From: Firmicutes bacterium ZCTH02-B6
GTDB lineage: Bacteria; Bacillota; Limnochordia; Limnochordales; ZCTH02-B6
DNA length: 10,966 bases
NCBI GenBank assembly: GCA_002159155.1
Contig: LZRQ01000113.1
Span: 1-10,966, forward strand
Reading direction: 5' to 3'
Positions 1 to 5,893 of this stretch are shown one piece after another (the stretch's first letter is position 1; every line of letters begins with the position of its first letter). The translations under genes and the position numbers were made by a program. The notes beneath the pieces were generated by a model. That model was given only the letters and a program-made list of their open reading frames with translations. It made no database searches and was not told the DNA's origin.

Positions 1-18
1 GGCAGGGGTTTGTCAAGC

Positions 19-47
19 TGGACACGCTGCCTGTCGAGTGGTATAAT
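19..47 (+). promoter_or_regulatory. Sigma-A promoter upstream of the fbp leader/ncRNA
   Basis: The -35 element TGGACA (19-24, five of six consensus bases) and a perfect -10 TATAAT (42-47) are separated by 17 bp. The expected transcription start is near 54, just before the first strand of the long helix that begins at 58. A second TATAAT at 53-58 has no matching -35. No other convincing promoter lies between here and fbp at 558, so this one may drive both the structured RNA and fbp. Confidence 0.7.
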
Positions 48-53
48 CGTCCT

Positions 54-495
54 ATAATTCCTTGTCATCGGCACTTCGCGGTGTCATCCGCGAACGGCAT
101 CGGCATAAGGTGCCAATACCCCCGGCTGCTCCGGCCTCGGGGTGCGAATCGCGCGCTCTTGAGCGCCTGCCTCGCACGATTTGGCGGCTGGGACCGATGA
201 CAAGGAAGAAAGGGGGCGACGCCTTAGACCGATCTGGAGCCGTTCCGACGGCATGACGACAACCGAATAGGAAGAAGCGCCTGGACTTGCCCAACCCGAT
301 GTCAGGGGCAAGTTGACGAGGAAGTGGTTCATCGAGCAATCGGCGGATGCCACTCGGCTCGATCACGGTCGTGAGGCGTTCCTTAAATCCCGTGAGCGAT
401 CGCGGGGACAGAGGGGGCGTCAGTGGTCACAGGGGTTGCCCGCGGGGCTGTCCGGGCTGGGCAGCCTGGCTCGCGCGCGCCCTTTTTGCTTTTTA
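54..495 (+). ncRNA. Candidate structured non-coding RNA or long fbp leader with terminal T-tract
   Basis: No credible protein is encoded here. The expected transcript folds into two closed domains. Domain I is closed by a perfect 14-bp helix (58-71 with 194-207) and contains hairpins 75-81/88-94 and 142-147/172-177, the latter capped by 153-157/162-166. Domain II is closed by a 9-pair helix with two G-U pairs (218-226 with 372-380) and contains hairpins 239-243/248-252, 285-292/306-313 and 331-337/357-363. A GC-rich 3' part includes stem 452-458/463-469 and ends in TTTTTGCTTTTT (483-494). I looked for signature sequences of RNase P RNA, tmRNA, SRP RNA, the T-box and the TPP, cobalamin, lysine and glycine riboswitches, and found none. 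With a promoter at 19-47 and fbp 63 nt beyond the T-tract, it could be an independent RNA or an attenuator leader. Pairings were found by eye, without energy calculation. Confidence 0.5.
411..494 (+). terminator. Possible Rho-independent terminator at end of the leader/ncRNA
   Basis: A GC-rich tract is followed by TTTTTGCTTTTT (483-494). The clearest stem is CCGGGCT (452-458) with AGCCTGG (463-469), one G-U pair and a 4-nt loop. GGGGGCG (413-419) can also pair with the CGCCCTT just before and into the T-tract, enclosing that stem. The architecture is less clean than the terminator at 10706-10760. Termination here would either end an independent RNA or attenuate fbp. Confidence 0.45.
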
Positions 496-500
496 TCACG

Positions 501-528
501 CCCGCAGTCCGTTGCTCCCGGCTGCGGG
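501..528 (+). promoter_or_regulatory. Stem-loop directly upstream of the fbp ribosome binding site
   Basis: CCCGCAG (501-507) pairs perfectly with CTGCGGG (522-528) across a 14-nt loop. It lies between the T-tract at 483-494 and the Shine-Dalgarno GAGGAGGT (538-545) of fbp. It could protect the 5' end of a processed fbp mRNA or affect translation. The pairing is visible; any role is inference. Confidence 0.35.
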
Positions 529-557
529 TAACAATTTGAGGAGGTCTCACACGCGCA

Positions 558-1679
558 ATGATCACCTTGTCGGTGATTAAGGCGGATACGGGCGGATTTG
601 TGGGGCACTCGGCGGTGCACCCGGAGATGATGCGGACCGCGGAGGCGGAGCTCAAGAAGCGCAAGGACCACGGATTGATCGAAGACTTCTGCGTCGGCCG
701 CGTCGGCGACGATATCGCGTTAATTATGACTCACCGGCACGGGCCCGATAGCGAGCTGGTGCACGGGGCCGCCTGGGAGGTATTCCAGGCAACGACGGCG
801 GTGGCCAAAGAGCTCAAGCTTTACGGGGCAGGCCAGGACCTGCTCAAGGACGCCTTCGCCGGGACCGTGAAGGGCCTTGGGCCTGGGGTGGCCGAGATGG
901 AGTTTGAGGAACGCCAAAGCGAGCCCGTGATCGTCTTCCTGGGTGACAAGACGAGCCCGGGCGCCTGGAACCTGCCGGTGTACCGGATGTTCGCCGATCC
1001 TTTCAACACCCCCGGGCTTGTCATCGATCCCAAGATGCACGGGGGATTTGATTTCGAAATCTTGGACCTGAGGGAAAACAGGATCGCCCGCTTCCACACG
1101 CCCAGCGAGAACTACGACCTCCTGAGCTTCATTGGTTCCCCCAGCCGTTTCGTCATCCGCAACGTGTACCAGGCGGGTGGCACTGAGCCCGTTGCGACGA
1201 CCTCCACCCAGCGCTTGAGCCTGATCGCCGGCAGGTACGTGGGCAAGGACGACCCGGTGCTGATCGTCCGGTGCCAGAGTGGGCTGCCGGCGGTGGGTGA
1301 GGCGCTGGAGGCGTTTGCCCAGCCCCACTTCGTGGAAGGCTGGATGCGCGGGTCCCACTGCGGTCCAATCATGCCTGTCGGGTTTCATCAGGCGGACACC
1401 AGCCGCTTTGACGGCCCGCCACGCGTCGTGGCCTACGGGTTCCAGATCAGCGAGGGCAAGTTGGTGGGACCGCGCGACATGTTCGGCGATCCCAGCTTCG
1501 ACAAGGCTCGGCAGACGGCTTTGGAGATGGCGGAGATGATGCGCCGGATGGGACCTTTCGAGCCGCACCGGCTTCCCCTTGAGGAGATGGAGTACACGGC
1601 CATGCCCGACGTCATGCGACGGGTGGCTGACCGGTTTCAGGACGTGGAGCCCGTGGCGCCAGCGGCCGGTCACCGGTAG
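558..1679 (+). CDS. fbp: Fructose-1,6-bisphosphate aldolase/phosphatase (bifunctional, class V FBPase)
   Basis: This cytoplasmic gluconeogenic enzyme condenses dihydroxyacetone phosphate with glyceraldehyde 3-phosphate and dephosphorylates the product to fructose 6-phosphate. The family is typical of archaea and deep-branching or thermophilic bacteria. The 373 residues match the family along their length. The N-terminus SVIKADTGGFVGHS holds the metal/phosphate ligands Asp10 and His17, and Asp51-Asp52 form the next metal site. The segment GRYVGKDDPVLIVRCQSGLP (225-244) contains Tyr227 and Lys230-Asp231-Asp232, corresponding to the Schiff-base lysine, its tyrosine partner and the metal-binding aspartates. 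DKTSPGAWNLP (130-140) is another family signature. The ATG at 558 is the only sensible start; GAGGAGGT (538-545) precedes it with rather long spacing of about 12-13 nt. The gene is followed by a perfect stem-loop at 1731. Expression may depend on the leader at 54-495. Confidence 0.97.
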   Translation: MITLSVIKADTGGFVGHSAVHPEMMRTAEAELKKRKDHGLIEDFCVGRVGDDIALIMTHRHGPDSELVHGAAWEVFQATTAVAKELKLYGAGQDLLKDAFAGTVKGLGPGVAEMEFEERQSEPVIVFLGDKTSPGAWNLPVYRMFADPFNTPGLVIDPKMHGGFDFEILDLRENRIARFHTPSENYDLLSFIGSPSRFVIRNVYQAGGTEPVATTSTQRLSLIAGRYVGKDDPVLIVRCQSGLPAVGEALEAFAQPHFVEGWMRGSHCGPIMPVGFHQADTSRFDGPPRVVAYGFQISEGKLVGPRDMFGDPSFDKARQTALEMAEMMRRMGPFEPHRLPLEEMEYTAMPDVMRRVADRFQDVEPVAPAAGHR

Positions 1680-1730
1680 TTGCTCTCGCGCCGTTTGCCG
1701 CGCGGCAACGTCGAGAAGATGAAGAGGCTC

Positions 1731-1771
1731 GGATCAGCGAGAGGCGGGTTTAGCCCGCCTCTCGCTGATCC
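1731..1771. terminator. Perfect 18-bp stem-loop between convergent genes (bidirectional terminator or repeat)
   Basis: Arms 1731-1748 and 1754-1771 are exact inverted complements (GGATCAGCGAGAGGCGGG on the left) around the 5-nt loop TTTAG. It lies 51 nt after fbp and 31 nt beyond the stop of the minus-strand small ORF ending at 1803. There is no T-run on the plus side; the minus side is followed by a moderately T-rich stretch. It may stop or insulate both transcripts, or be one copy of a dispersed palindromic repeat. Confidence 0.55.
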
Positions 1772-1802
1772 TGCTAGTGACGCCGCTTCCAGCCCCGGAC
1801 GG

Positions 1803-2003
1803 TCACCCCTCGTTGCGGTGGGGCCGCAGCGCCCAGGAGCGTGCCTCCCGGCTCCGATTCGATTTTGTCCGGCGATCCCGGGAGGTCCCATAGACGTCCA
1901 CCGGCCCACCAGGACGGATCTCCCTGAGTCCAAGCGCCTCACGGGCGCGCTCCTCGTGCATGAGCAACGCCAGCTGCATGGTGTGCACCAGATTGATGTA
2001 CAC
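1803..2003 (-). CDS. Small protein of unknown function (66 aa) with consensus promoter and RBS
   Basis: I do not recognise this protein. From the GTG at 2003 it reads M-YINLVHTMQLALLMHEERA, then REALGLREIRPGGPVDVYG, then a basic, Arg/Ser/Lys-rich tail of about 25 residues. The first half looks like an amphipathic or hydrophobic helix followed by a Gly-Pro turn. A full GGAGGTGA Shine-Dalgarno (minus strand, 2016-2009) lies 8 nt from the GTG counted from GGAGG. The earlier in-frame GTG at 2012 overlaps that ribosome site and is unlikely to be used. A near-perfect sigma-A promoter lies upstream (2104-2132), giving a leader of about 95 nt. Third codon positions are GC-rich in the first 40 codons, as in neighbouring genes, and less so in the tail. 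There is no partner gene on the same strand; it faces fbp across the palindrome at 1731-1771. Confidence 0.55.
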   Translation of the reverse strand: MYINLVHTMQLALLMHEERAREALGLREIRPGGPVDVYGTSRDRRTKSNRSREARSWALRPHRNEG

Positions 2004-2103
2004 CTGAATCACCTCCGGCCGGGCTCAGGCGCCCGGTGGCCCTATTTTGTCCACTCCCGGTTGCCGGAAGTTTCAGGTGCGCGCGCCTTTCGCTTCCACC
2101 CCA

Positions 2104-2132
2104 ACTATAGCAAGTATGCAATGGGGTGTCAA
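2104..2132 (-). promoter_or_regulatory. Sigma-A promoter for the small ORF at 1803-2003
   Basis: Read on the minus strand, TTGACA (2132-2127) and TATAGT (2109-2104) are separated by exactly 17 bp. That is a perfect -35 and a five-of-six -10. Transcription would start near 2097 and run through the small ORF. Upstream of it (2133-2257) lies a less GC-rich stretch in which I see no gene. It would hold the end of the dehydrogenase transcript, with only weak GGGACA/TGTCCC pairing. Confidence 0.75.
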
Positions 2133-2257
2133 GAGATGTTTAGTGAGGACCTAAGAGATATCAAGGTAATGGGTTGGGTTGTTTAAGCCGAGGTTTTGAT
2201 GTGTGCCGGGGTAGGGGACAGCCGTGAACAGTTTTCGGATGTCCCGGCAGGGCGTCG

Positions 2258-3295
2258 TCAGTCCGCTGGCGGCTCCAACACCACCTTGCCGAACTGTGCC
2301 TGGGACTCCAGAATCCGGTGGGCCTCGGCCGCGTCCTCGAGCGGAAGGACTGCATGAACCACGGGCCGTAAGCGGCCGGCCTCGACCCATGGCAGCAGGG
2401 TCAGCAGCTCGCCTTTGCTGCCCATATAGGACCCGAGGATGGAGAGTTGCCGCGCAAACACGTAGCGGATATCGGTCTGGCCCTGCCAGCCCGACGTGTT
2501 GCCGCACGTGACGAGCCGGCCTCCCTTGGCCAGCATCCTGATGCTGGCGTCCCATGTGGCCTCTCCCACGTGCTCGAACACCACGTCCACGCCGCGCCCT
2601 CCCGTCATGTCGCGCACGGCCCGGAGAACGTCGGTGGTCTTATAGTCGATGACCGAATCCGCGCCCAGTTGCCGGGCCTTGGCCTCCTTCTCCTCGCCCT
2701 GTGTGGCGGCGATCACGCGCGCGCCCAGGAGTTTCGCAATCTGGATTGCCGCGCTACCGACGCCGCTGCTCGCCCCCCAAATAAACACCTCTTCCCCGGG
2801 CTGTACTCGGGCGCGGGTGACCAGCATGTGCCAAGCCGTGAGAAACACGAGCGGGACCGCCGCCGCTTCCGCGAAGGTCAGATTGGCCGGCTTGCGGATC
2901 GCATTGGCCCGGGGAACCGCGACCAACTGGGCATAGCCGCCGTTCCGCCCCGCGCCGAGCAGATGGTACTGCGCGCACATGTTGTCCTGCCCGCTGAGGC
3001 AGTAGCGGCAGCGGCCACAACTGACCCCCGGGTTGAGGATGACCGCGTCCCCGGGTTTCAGGTCGTCCACGAGCTCACCTGCCGCGACGACTTCGCCCGC
3101 GATGTCGGAGCCGAGAATATGGGGGAGTGGAACCATGGGGCGAGGCAGCCCCTTGCGATTCCAGATGTCAAGATGGTTAAGGGCACATGCCCGGACCCGA
3201 ACCAGCACCTCGTCCGCACGGGGAACGGGGTCCGGCACGGTCTCGTAGCGCAATACTTCGGGTCCCCCGTGGGCATGGATGCGTACTGCTTTCAT
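2258..3295 (-). CDS. Zinc-binding MDR-family dehydrogenase (alcohol dehydrogenase/quinone oxidoreductase-like)
   Basis: This is a cytoplasmic NAD(P)H-dependent oxidoreductase of the medium-chain dehydrogenase/reductase superfamily, 345 residues, normal length. The N-terminal GroES-like domain starts MKAVRIHAHGGPEVLRYE. The structural zinc lobe is intact: Cys93, Cys96, Cys99 and Cys107 in the order C-x2-C-x2-C-x7-C. The Rossmann fold follows, with GASSGVG at 174-180. The C-terminus ends with the family's AHRILESQAQFGKVVL pattern. Cys37 is at the usual catalytic-zinc position, but the classical GHE motif is replaced by GSD (62-64). The enzyme may therefore lack the catalytic zinc and act as a reductase on an activated double bond or quinone rather than as an alcohol dehydrogenase. 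The substrate cannot be told. The ATG at 3295 is preceded by GAGGAAGGG on the minus strand. The gene is divergent from the helical-repeat gene at 3479. Confidence 0.9.
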   Translation of the reverse strand: MKAVRIHAHGGPEVLRYETVPDPVPRADEVLVRVRACALNHLDIWNRKGLPRPMVPLPHILGSDIAGEVVAAGELVDDLKPGDAVILNPGVSCGRCRYCLSGQDNMCAQYHLLGAGRNGGYAQLVAVPRANAIRKPANLTFAEAAAVPLVFLTAWHMLVTRARVQPGEEVFIWGASSGVGSAAIQIAKLLGARVIAATQGEEKEAKARQLGADSVIDYKTTDVLRAVRDMTGGRGVDVVFEHVGEATWDASIRMLAKGGRLVTCGNTSGWQGQTDIRYVFARQLSILGSYMGSKGELLTLLPWVEAGRLRPVVHAVLPLEDAAEAHRILESQAQFGKVVLEPPAD

Positions 3296-3404
3296 CTTTC
3301 AATCCCTTCCTCTCAAGGAGAAAAATTCGTGGCACAGGCGGCCACTCCTCCGGCCCGGTCCGGGCGCTTGACCGACAAGGTTCCGCTGGGCAGCCGCACC
3401 GGTA

Positions 3405-3433
3405 TTTACACCGCACGGGTCCCGGATTAGAAT
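3405..3433 (+). promoter_or_regulatory. Sigma-A promoter for the helical-repeat protein gene
   Basis: TTTACA (3405-3410) and TAGAAT (3428-3433) are separated by 17 bp, and each matches five of six consensus bases. Transcription would start near 3440, about 40 nt before the GTG at 3479. The gap 3296-3478 also has to hold the promoter of the divergent dehydrogenase, which I could not place with confidence. Confidence 0.6.
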
Positions 3434-3478
3434 GGGTCCTACCCCATAGTCCGTGCCATGAGTGGAGGGGGAAACCCG

Positions 3479-4498
3479 GTGGGCGAAAAGACCGCCCGTG
3501 AGTCGCTGCCGGCGGAGATGGCCCGCCTTCGGCAGCTGGCTCAGGAAGGGCAGCGGGAAGAGTTTGCTGGTTACGTGCAAGAGTTGTTGCGCCGCTACGG
3601 TAAGGACAATGAAAGTTTGATGCGGTTGGCCCGTTTCTGCCAGAAACAAGGCTGGCACGGGGGCTTCGAACTGTTTATGACAAGGCTGGCCGCGCGCCTT
3701 CCCAAAAGTCGCAGCGGGATCCTGCTGACTTTGGGCGAGCATTTGCTGGACGCCGGGCGCCAGCGGGGATGGGAGCATTTGCGGCAGGCGGCAGCGGCGG
3801 CCATGGCACAGCCCGGCGATGAGTCGCTGCAGCGGGTGTTGCGGGCGGCAGCCCTTCGGCTGCGGGTACGCGACGACTGGGAGGAGCAAGTGGAGCAGTT
3901 TCCCCTGGAGCTGCGTGGGGATCTTTATCTCGAACTGGCGGGACTGTGGGGCACGGCCGAACCGGAAAAGGCATGGCGGGCGTACCGGCGGGGATTGCGT
4001 CACAAGCCCGATGCGTCGCCTGGGGAGGCGCTGGCAGCGGTGGCTACTGCCTACGCGCGCCGCGTTGCAGCCGCAGAACCAGAGCGCGCCATTGCCAGCT
4101 TGCTGTGGGCGGCCGAACGGGTGGACGATCCAAAGCTGGTCGCACAGGCAGCCGCCATCGCTCTGCGAGCGGGCGACAAGGAGCAGGCGCTTTCGCTGAG
4201 CCGGCAAGTGGCCCGGCGCCTGCCCGAGGATCTGGACAATCTAGGTCGGCTGGCAGCTTTGCAGGCGGAGGCGGGCGAATGGGGGGCAACCGCGGCCCTT
4301 GCGCCTGCCATCGCGGTGGCCGTGTCGCGGCTCAATCCGTGGCAGCGGGAGGATCACGTTGCCACCGTCGAACTGGCCCTGGAGGCGTGCTTGCGGACAG
4401 GACAAGAGGGACAGGCGCGTGCCGTCCTCCATCAGGTCGGCCTGTCCCGGACATGGCGCGAACAGTGGGAGGCCCGGCTGGCGGCCGAACGCTTGTGA
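3479..4498 (+). CDS. Alpha-helical (TPR-like) repeat protein of unknown function
   Basis: The 339-residue protein is almost entirely helical and rich in Ala, Leu, Arg, Glu and Gln. Successive helix pairs resemble tetratricopeptide repeats, for example LMRLARFCQKQGWHGGFELF near the N-terminus, LYLELAGLWGTAEPEKAWRA in the middle, and AAIALRAGDKEQALSLSRQV towards the C-terminus. Such folds usually serve as protein-binding scaffolds. There is no signal peptide or membrane segment, so it should be cytoplasmic. I chose the GTG at 3479 because GGAGGGGG (3464-3471) lies 7 nt before it. The in-frame ATG at 3458 would add seven residues but overlaps the ribosome site's upstream flank and has no Shine-Dalgarno of its own. 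It has its own promoter (3405-3433) and ends in a 13-bp stem-loop. The specific partner is unknown, and the TPR assignment is by visual pattern only. Confidence 0.8.
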   Translation: MGEKTARESLPAEMARLRQLAQEGQREEFAGYVQELLRRYGKDNESLMRLARFCQKQGWHGGFELFMTRLAARLPKSRSGILLTLGEHLLDAGRQRGWEHLRQAAAAAMAQPGDESLQRVLRAAALRLRVRDDWEEQVEQFPLELRGDLYLELAGLWGTAEPEKAWRAYRRGLRHKPDASPGEALAAVATAYARRVAAAEPERAIASLLWAAERVDDPKLVAQAAAIALRAGDKEQALSLSRQVARRLPEDLDNLGRLAALQAEAGEWGATAALAPAIAVAVSRLNPWQREDHVATVELALEACLRTGQEGQARAVLHQVGLSRTWREQWEARLAAERL

Positions 4499-4511
4499 CG
4501 GCCGCCAGCCG
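4475..4511 (+). terminator. 13-bp stem-loop spanning the stop codon of the helical-repeat gene
   Basis: CGGCTGGCGGCCG (4475-4487) pairs perfectly with 4499-4511. The 11-nt loop holds the TGA stop (4496-4498). No T-tract follows. It probably terminates or stabilises the 3' end of this transcript and faces the convergent permease gene. A second, weaker GTGGC/GCCAC pairing lies near 4555-4573. Confidence 0.5.
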
Positions 4512-4576
4512 TTGCCAGCAGGGACGGTCGCCGGCGCTGCCACTGCCGGAAGGCGTGGCCGCGGCGGCGCCACCGC

Positions 4577-4933
4577 TTACCGGCTAAACCAGAGGCGAAT
4601 TGCGGTGTACAGCGCCAGGAGGGCGAAGAGGCGCTTTAGCACCAGCTCAGGTATTACGGCCACCAGGCGCGCACCCAAATATCCCCCGCTCACGGCACCG
4701 ATCATCACTAGGAGAGCGACGGGCAGTTGCAGGTTGCCGCGCGCGTAGTGGGTGAGGCTGCCCACAACTGCGGTCGGGATAATGATGAGCAAGGACGTAC
4801 CGACGGCTTGATTCATGGGCAAGTGGAACAACTGGTTAAGGGCAGGAACGATAATAATCCCGCCTCCGACGCCGAGCATGCCGCTCAAGGCGCCGGCCGC
4901 CAATCCCAGCAAGATCAGGGCTGCTGCTTGCAT
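4577..4933 (-). CDS. TauE/SafE (TSUP) family membrane permease, half-size
   Basis: This is an inner-membrane protein of the sulfite exporter TauE/SafE (DUF81, TSUP) family, whose members move sulfite, sulfonates or other small organic anions. The signature SGMLGVGGGIIIVPALNQLF follows the first helix. About four hydrophobic helices fit in 118 residues, roughly half the usual length of about 250 (two four-helix repeats), so it probably works as a dimer of half-transporters. It ends naturally (LYTAIRLWFSR, stop), and no second half is visible in the 80 bp beyond. The ATG at 4933 has GGAGG 8 nt upstream on the minus strand. The gene is divergent from the operon at 5110 across a region with an 8-bp dyad. 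The substrate cannot be inferred, because no sulfur gene is nearby. Confidence 0.9.
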   Translation of the reverse strand: MQAAALILLGLAAGALSGMLGVGGGIIIVPALNQLFHLPMNQAVGTSLLIIIPTAVVGSLTHYARGNLQLPVALLVMIGAVSGGYLGARLVAVIPELVLKRLFALLALYTAIRLWFSR

Positions 4934-4957
4934 TGCGCCGTCCTCCCCGCCAGCGTC

Positions 4958-4979
4958 GGGACAAGTGCGGGCTTGTCCC
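4958..4979. promoter_or_regulatory. 8-bp dyad (possible operator) in the divergent TSUP/operon promoter region
   Basis: GGGACAAG (4958-4965) and CTTGTCCC (4972-4979) are perfect inverted repeats separated by 6 bp. The right arm contains the -35 hexamer TTGTCC of the plus-strand promoter. The dyad also lies in the probable 5' leader of the minus-strand permease. It could bind a dimeric repressor or form an mRNA hairpin. Confidence 0.35.
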
Positions 4980-5001
4980 TTAGGCTATCCTACCATAAAA
5001 T
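4973..5001 (+). promoter_or_regulatory. Sigma-A promoter for the 5110-6730 operon
   Basis: TTGTCC (4973-4978, four of six) and TAAAAT (4996-5001, five of six) are separated by 17 bp. The start would be near 5008, giving a leader of about 100 nt. That leader contains the hairpin GCCGCCC/GGGCGGC (5032-5038/5043-5049, loop TGAC). It is the only good promoter seen before the membrane protein, rnhA and nucleoside phosphorylase genes. Confidence 0.5.
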
Positions 5002-5109
5002 AGAACTATAAGGTATCTTGGGCCAGGCGCGGCCGCCCTGACGGGCGGCATCCTAGCCGGGCCGCTCACCGCCATTTCACGGGCGTCACCGAAGCGCGAG
5101 GAGTTGAGT

Positions 5110-5364
5110 GTGGACGTGTTGGAGAACTTGTTCCCCGGGATCTGGGGCGAGCTGGTCCTGGTCATCATCGGGATTGGTGCCTTCATGACCGGGCTCACCG
5201 GTTTGGTCATGGGTGGGCGCCGCCTGCCTCCCTTTGAAATTCCGCCGCGCCTGCGTGGGTTCGCCAACTTGACCTTTGCCCTGTTGACGATGGTGGGGCT
5301 GACGCTTATCACCAACGCCCGGCCCGACTTTGTCGAGCGGCTTTTCAACACGTTGACGCAGTGA
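5110..5364 (+). CDS. Small two-helix membrane protein of unknown function
   Basis: The 84-residue protein has two hydrophobic segments: LVLVIIGIGAFMTGLTGLVM (about residues 15-34) and LTFALLTMVGLTLI (about 53-66). They are joined by a polar loop with several Arg and Pro residues (GGRRLPPFEIPPRLRG). The C-terminus is short and polar. I do not recognise the family; a membrane-anchored or hairpin-forming protein is likely. The GTG at 5110 is preferred because GAGGAG (5098-5103) lies 6 nt upstream, whereas the in-frame TTG at 5104 abuts that site. The stop (5362-5364) is 1 nt from the rnhA start, so the two are probably translationally coupled. Confidence 0.75.
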   Translation: MDVLENLFPGIWGELVLVIIGIGAFMTGLTGLVMGGRRLPPFEIPPRLRGFANLTFALLTMVGLTLITNARPDFVERLFNTLTQ

Positions 5365-5365
5365 C

Positions 5366-5860
5366 GTGGAACGGGACGACCGGCCCGCGCCAACAGCACG
5401 AGACCGCCTGCCTGTCGTGGATGTGTACACTGACGGGGCCTGCCGGGGCAATCCGGGCCCCGGAGGCTGGGCGGCGGTGCTCCTGTACGGCGAGCACCGT
5501 AGGGAACTGAGCGGCGGCGAGCGCTCTACCACCAACCAGCGCATGGAGTTGACGGCGGCCATCGAGGCGATCAGGGCCTTGCGGCGTCCTTGTCACGTCC
5601 GCATCCACAGCGACAGCGCGTACTTGGTTAATGCGTTCCAGCGCGGCTGGGTACAGCGCTGGCAGGCCAACGGTTGGCGCACAGCCGCAGGCAAGGCGGT
5701 GGAAAATCAAGATCTGTGGCGGGAGCTTTTGTGGGTCATGCGGCCACATCGGGTCGATTGGGTAAAGGTAGCCGGCCATGCCGGGGACGTTTGGAACGAG
5801 CGGGCTGACCAACTGGCCCGGGCCGCGGTCCCCAGCGATCCCGGACCCGATGGCGCATAA
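5366..5860 (+). CDS. rnhA: Ribonuclease HI
   Basis: This cytoplasmic endonuclease cleaves the RNA strand of RNA:DNA hybrids, removing R-loops and primers. The 164 residues match bacterial RNase HI in length and order. The first motif is VYTDGACRGNPGPGGWA with catalytic Asp23. MELTAAIEA follows with Glu61, then HSDSAYLVNAF with Asp83. VKVAGHAGDVWNERADQLA carries His138 and the last catalytic Asp148. All four metal-binding acidic residues and the catalytic histidine are present. A GTG start 1 nt after the upstream stop gives a 17-residue polar N-terminal extension before the core. A GTG at 5417 would give the minimal domain, but neither has a clear Shine-Dalgarno, so coupling to the upstream gene is plausible. 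The nucleoside phosphorylase gene begins 33 nt downstream. Confidence 0.96.
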   Translation: MERDDRPAPTARDRLPVVDVYTDGACRGNPGPGGWAAVLLYGEHRRELSGGERSTTNQRMELTAAIEAIRALRRPCHVRIHSDSAYLVNAFQRGWVQRWQANGWRTAAGKAVENQDLWRELLWVMRPHRVDWVKVAGHAGDVWNERADQLARAAVPSDPGPDGA

Positions 5861-5893
5861 TCCGAGCGGTTTCAGCCGGGGGAAGGCGGTGGC

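Noticed and set aside
58..207. Possible 6S RNA
   Set aside because: The closing helix is right in principle, but the inside looks multi-branched instead of a rod with a central bubble, and no T-tract follows at 207.
62..256. Short plus frame within the region upstream of fbp
   Set aside because: It has no ribosome site, its composition is unlike a protein, and it overlaps the 14-bp closing helix of a structured RNA domain.
321..420. Possible RNase P RNA, cobalamin riboswitch or T-box, suggested by GAGGAAG and ATGCCACTC
   Set aside because: The remaining diagnostic blocks (GAGGAAAGUCC with the CAGAACCCGGCUUA end; the B12 box; the T-box UGGNACCGCG) are not present.
720..1673. Long open frame antisense to fbp
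   Set aside because: The same GC-rich antisense effect; no family resemblance, no promoter, and the sense frame is certain.
2447..3430. Plus-strand frame of 327 codons opposite the dehydrogenase
   Set aside because: The minus-strand dehydrogenase has family motifs along its whole length; the plus frame resembles nothing and lacks start signals.
3299..4207. Minus-strand frame of 302 codons opposite the helical-repeat gene
   Set aside because: The plus strand has a promoter, a Shine-Dalgarno and helical periodicity. The minus frame is Pro/Arg/Cys-rich without start signals.
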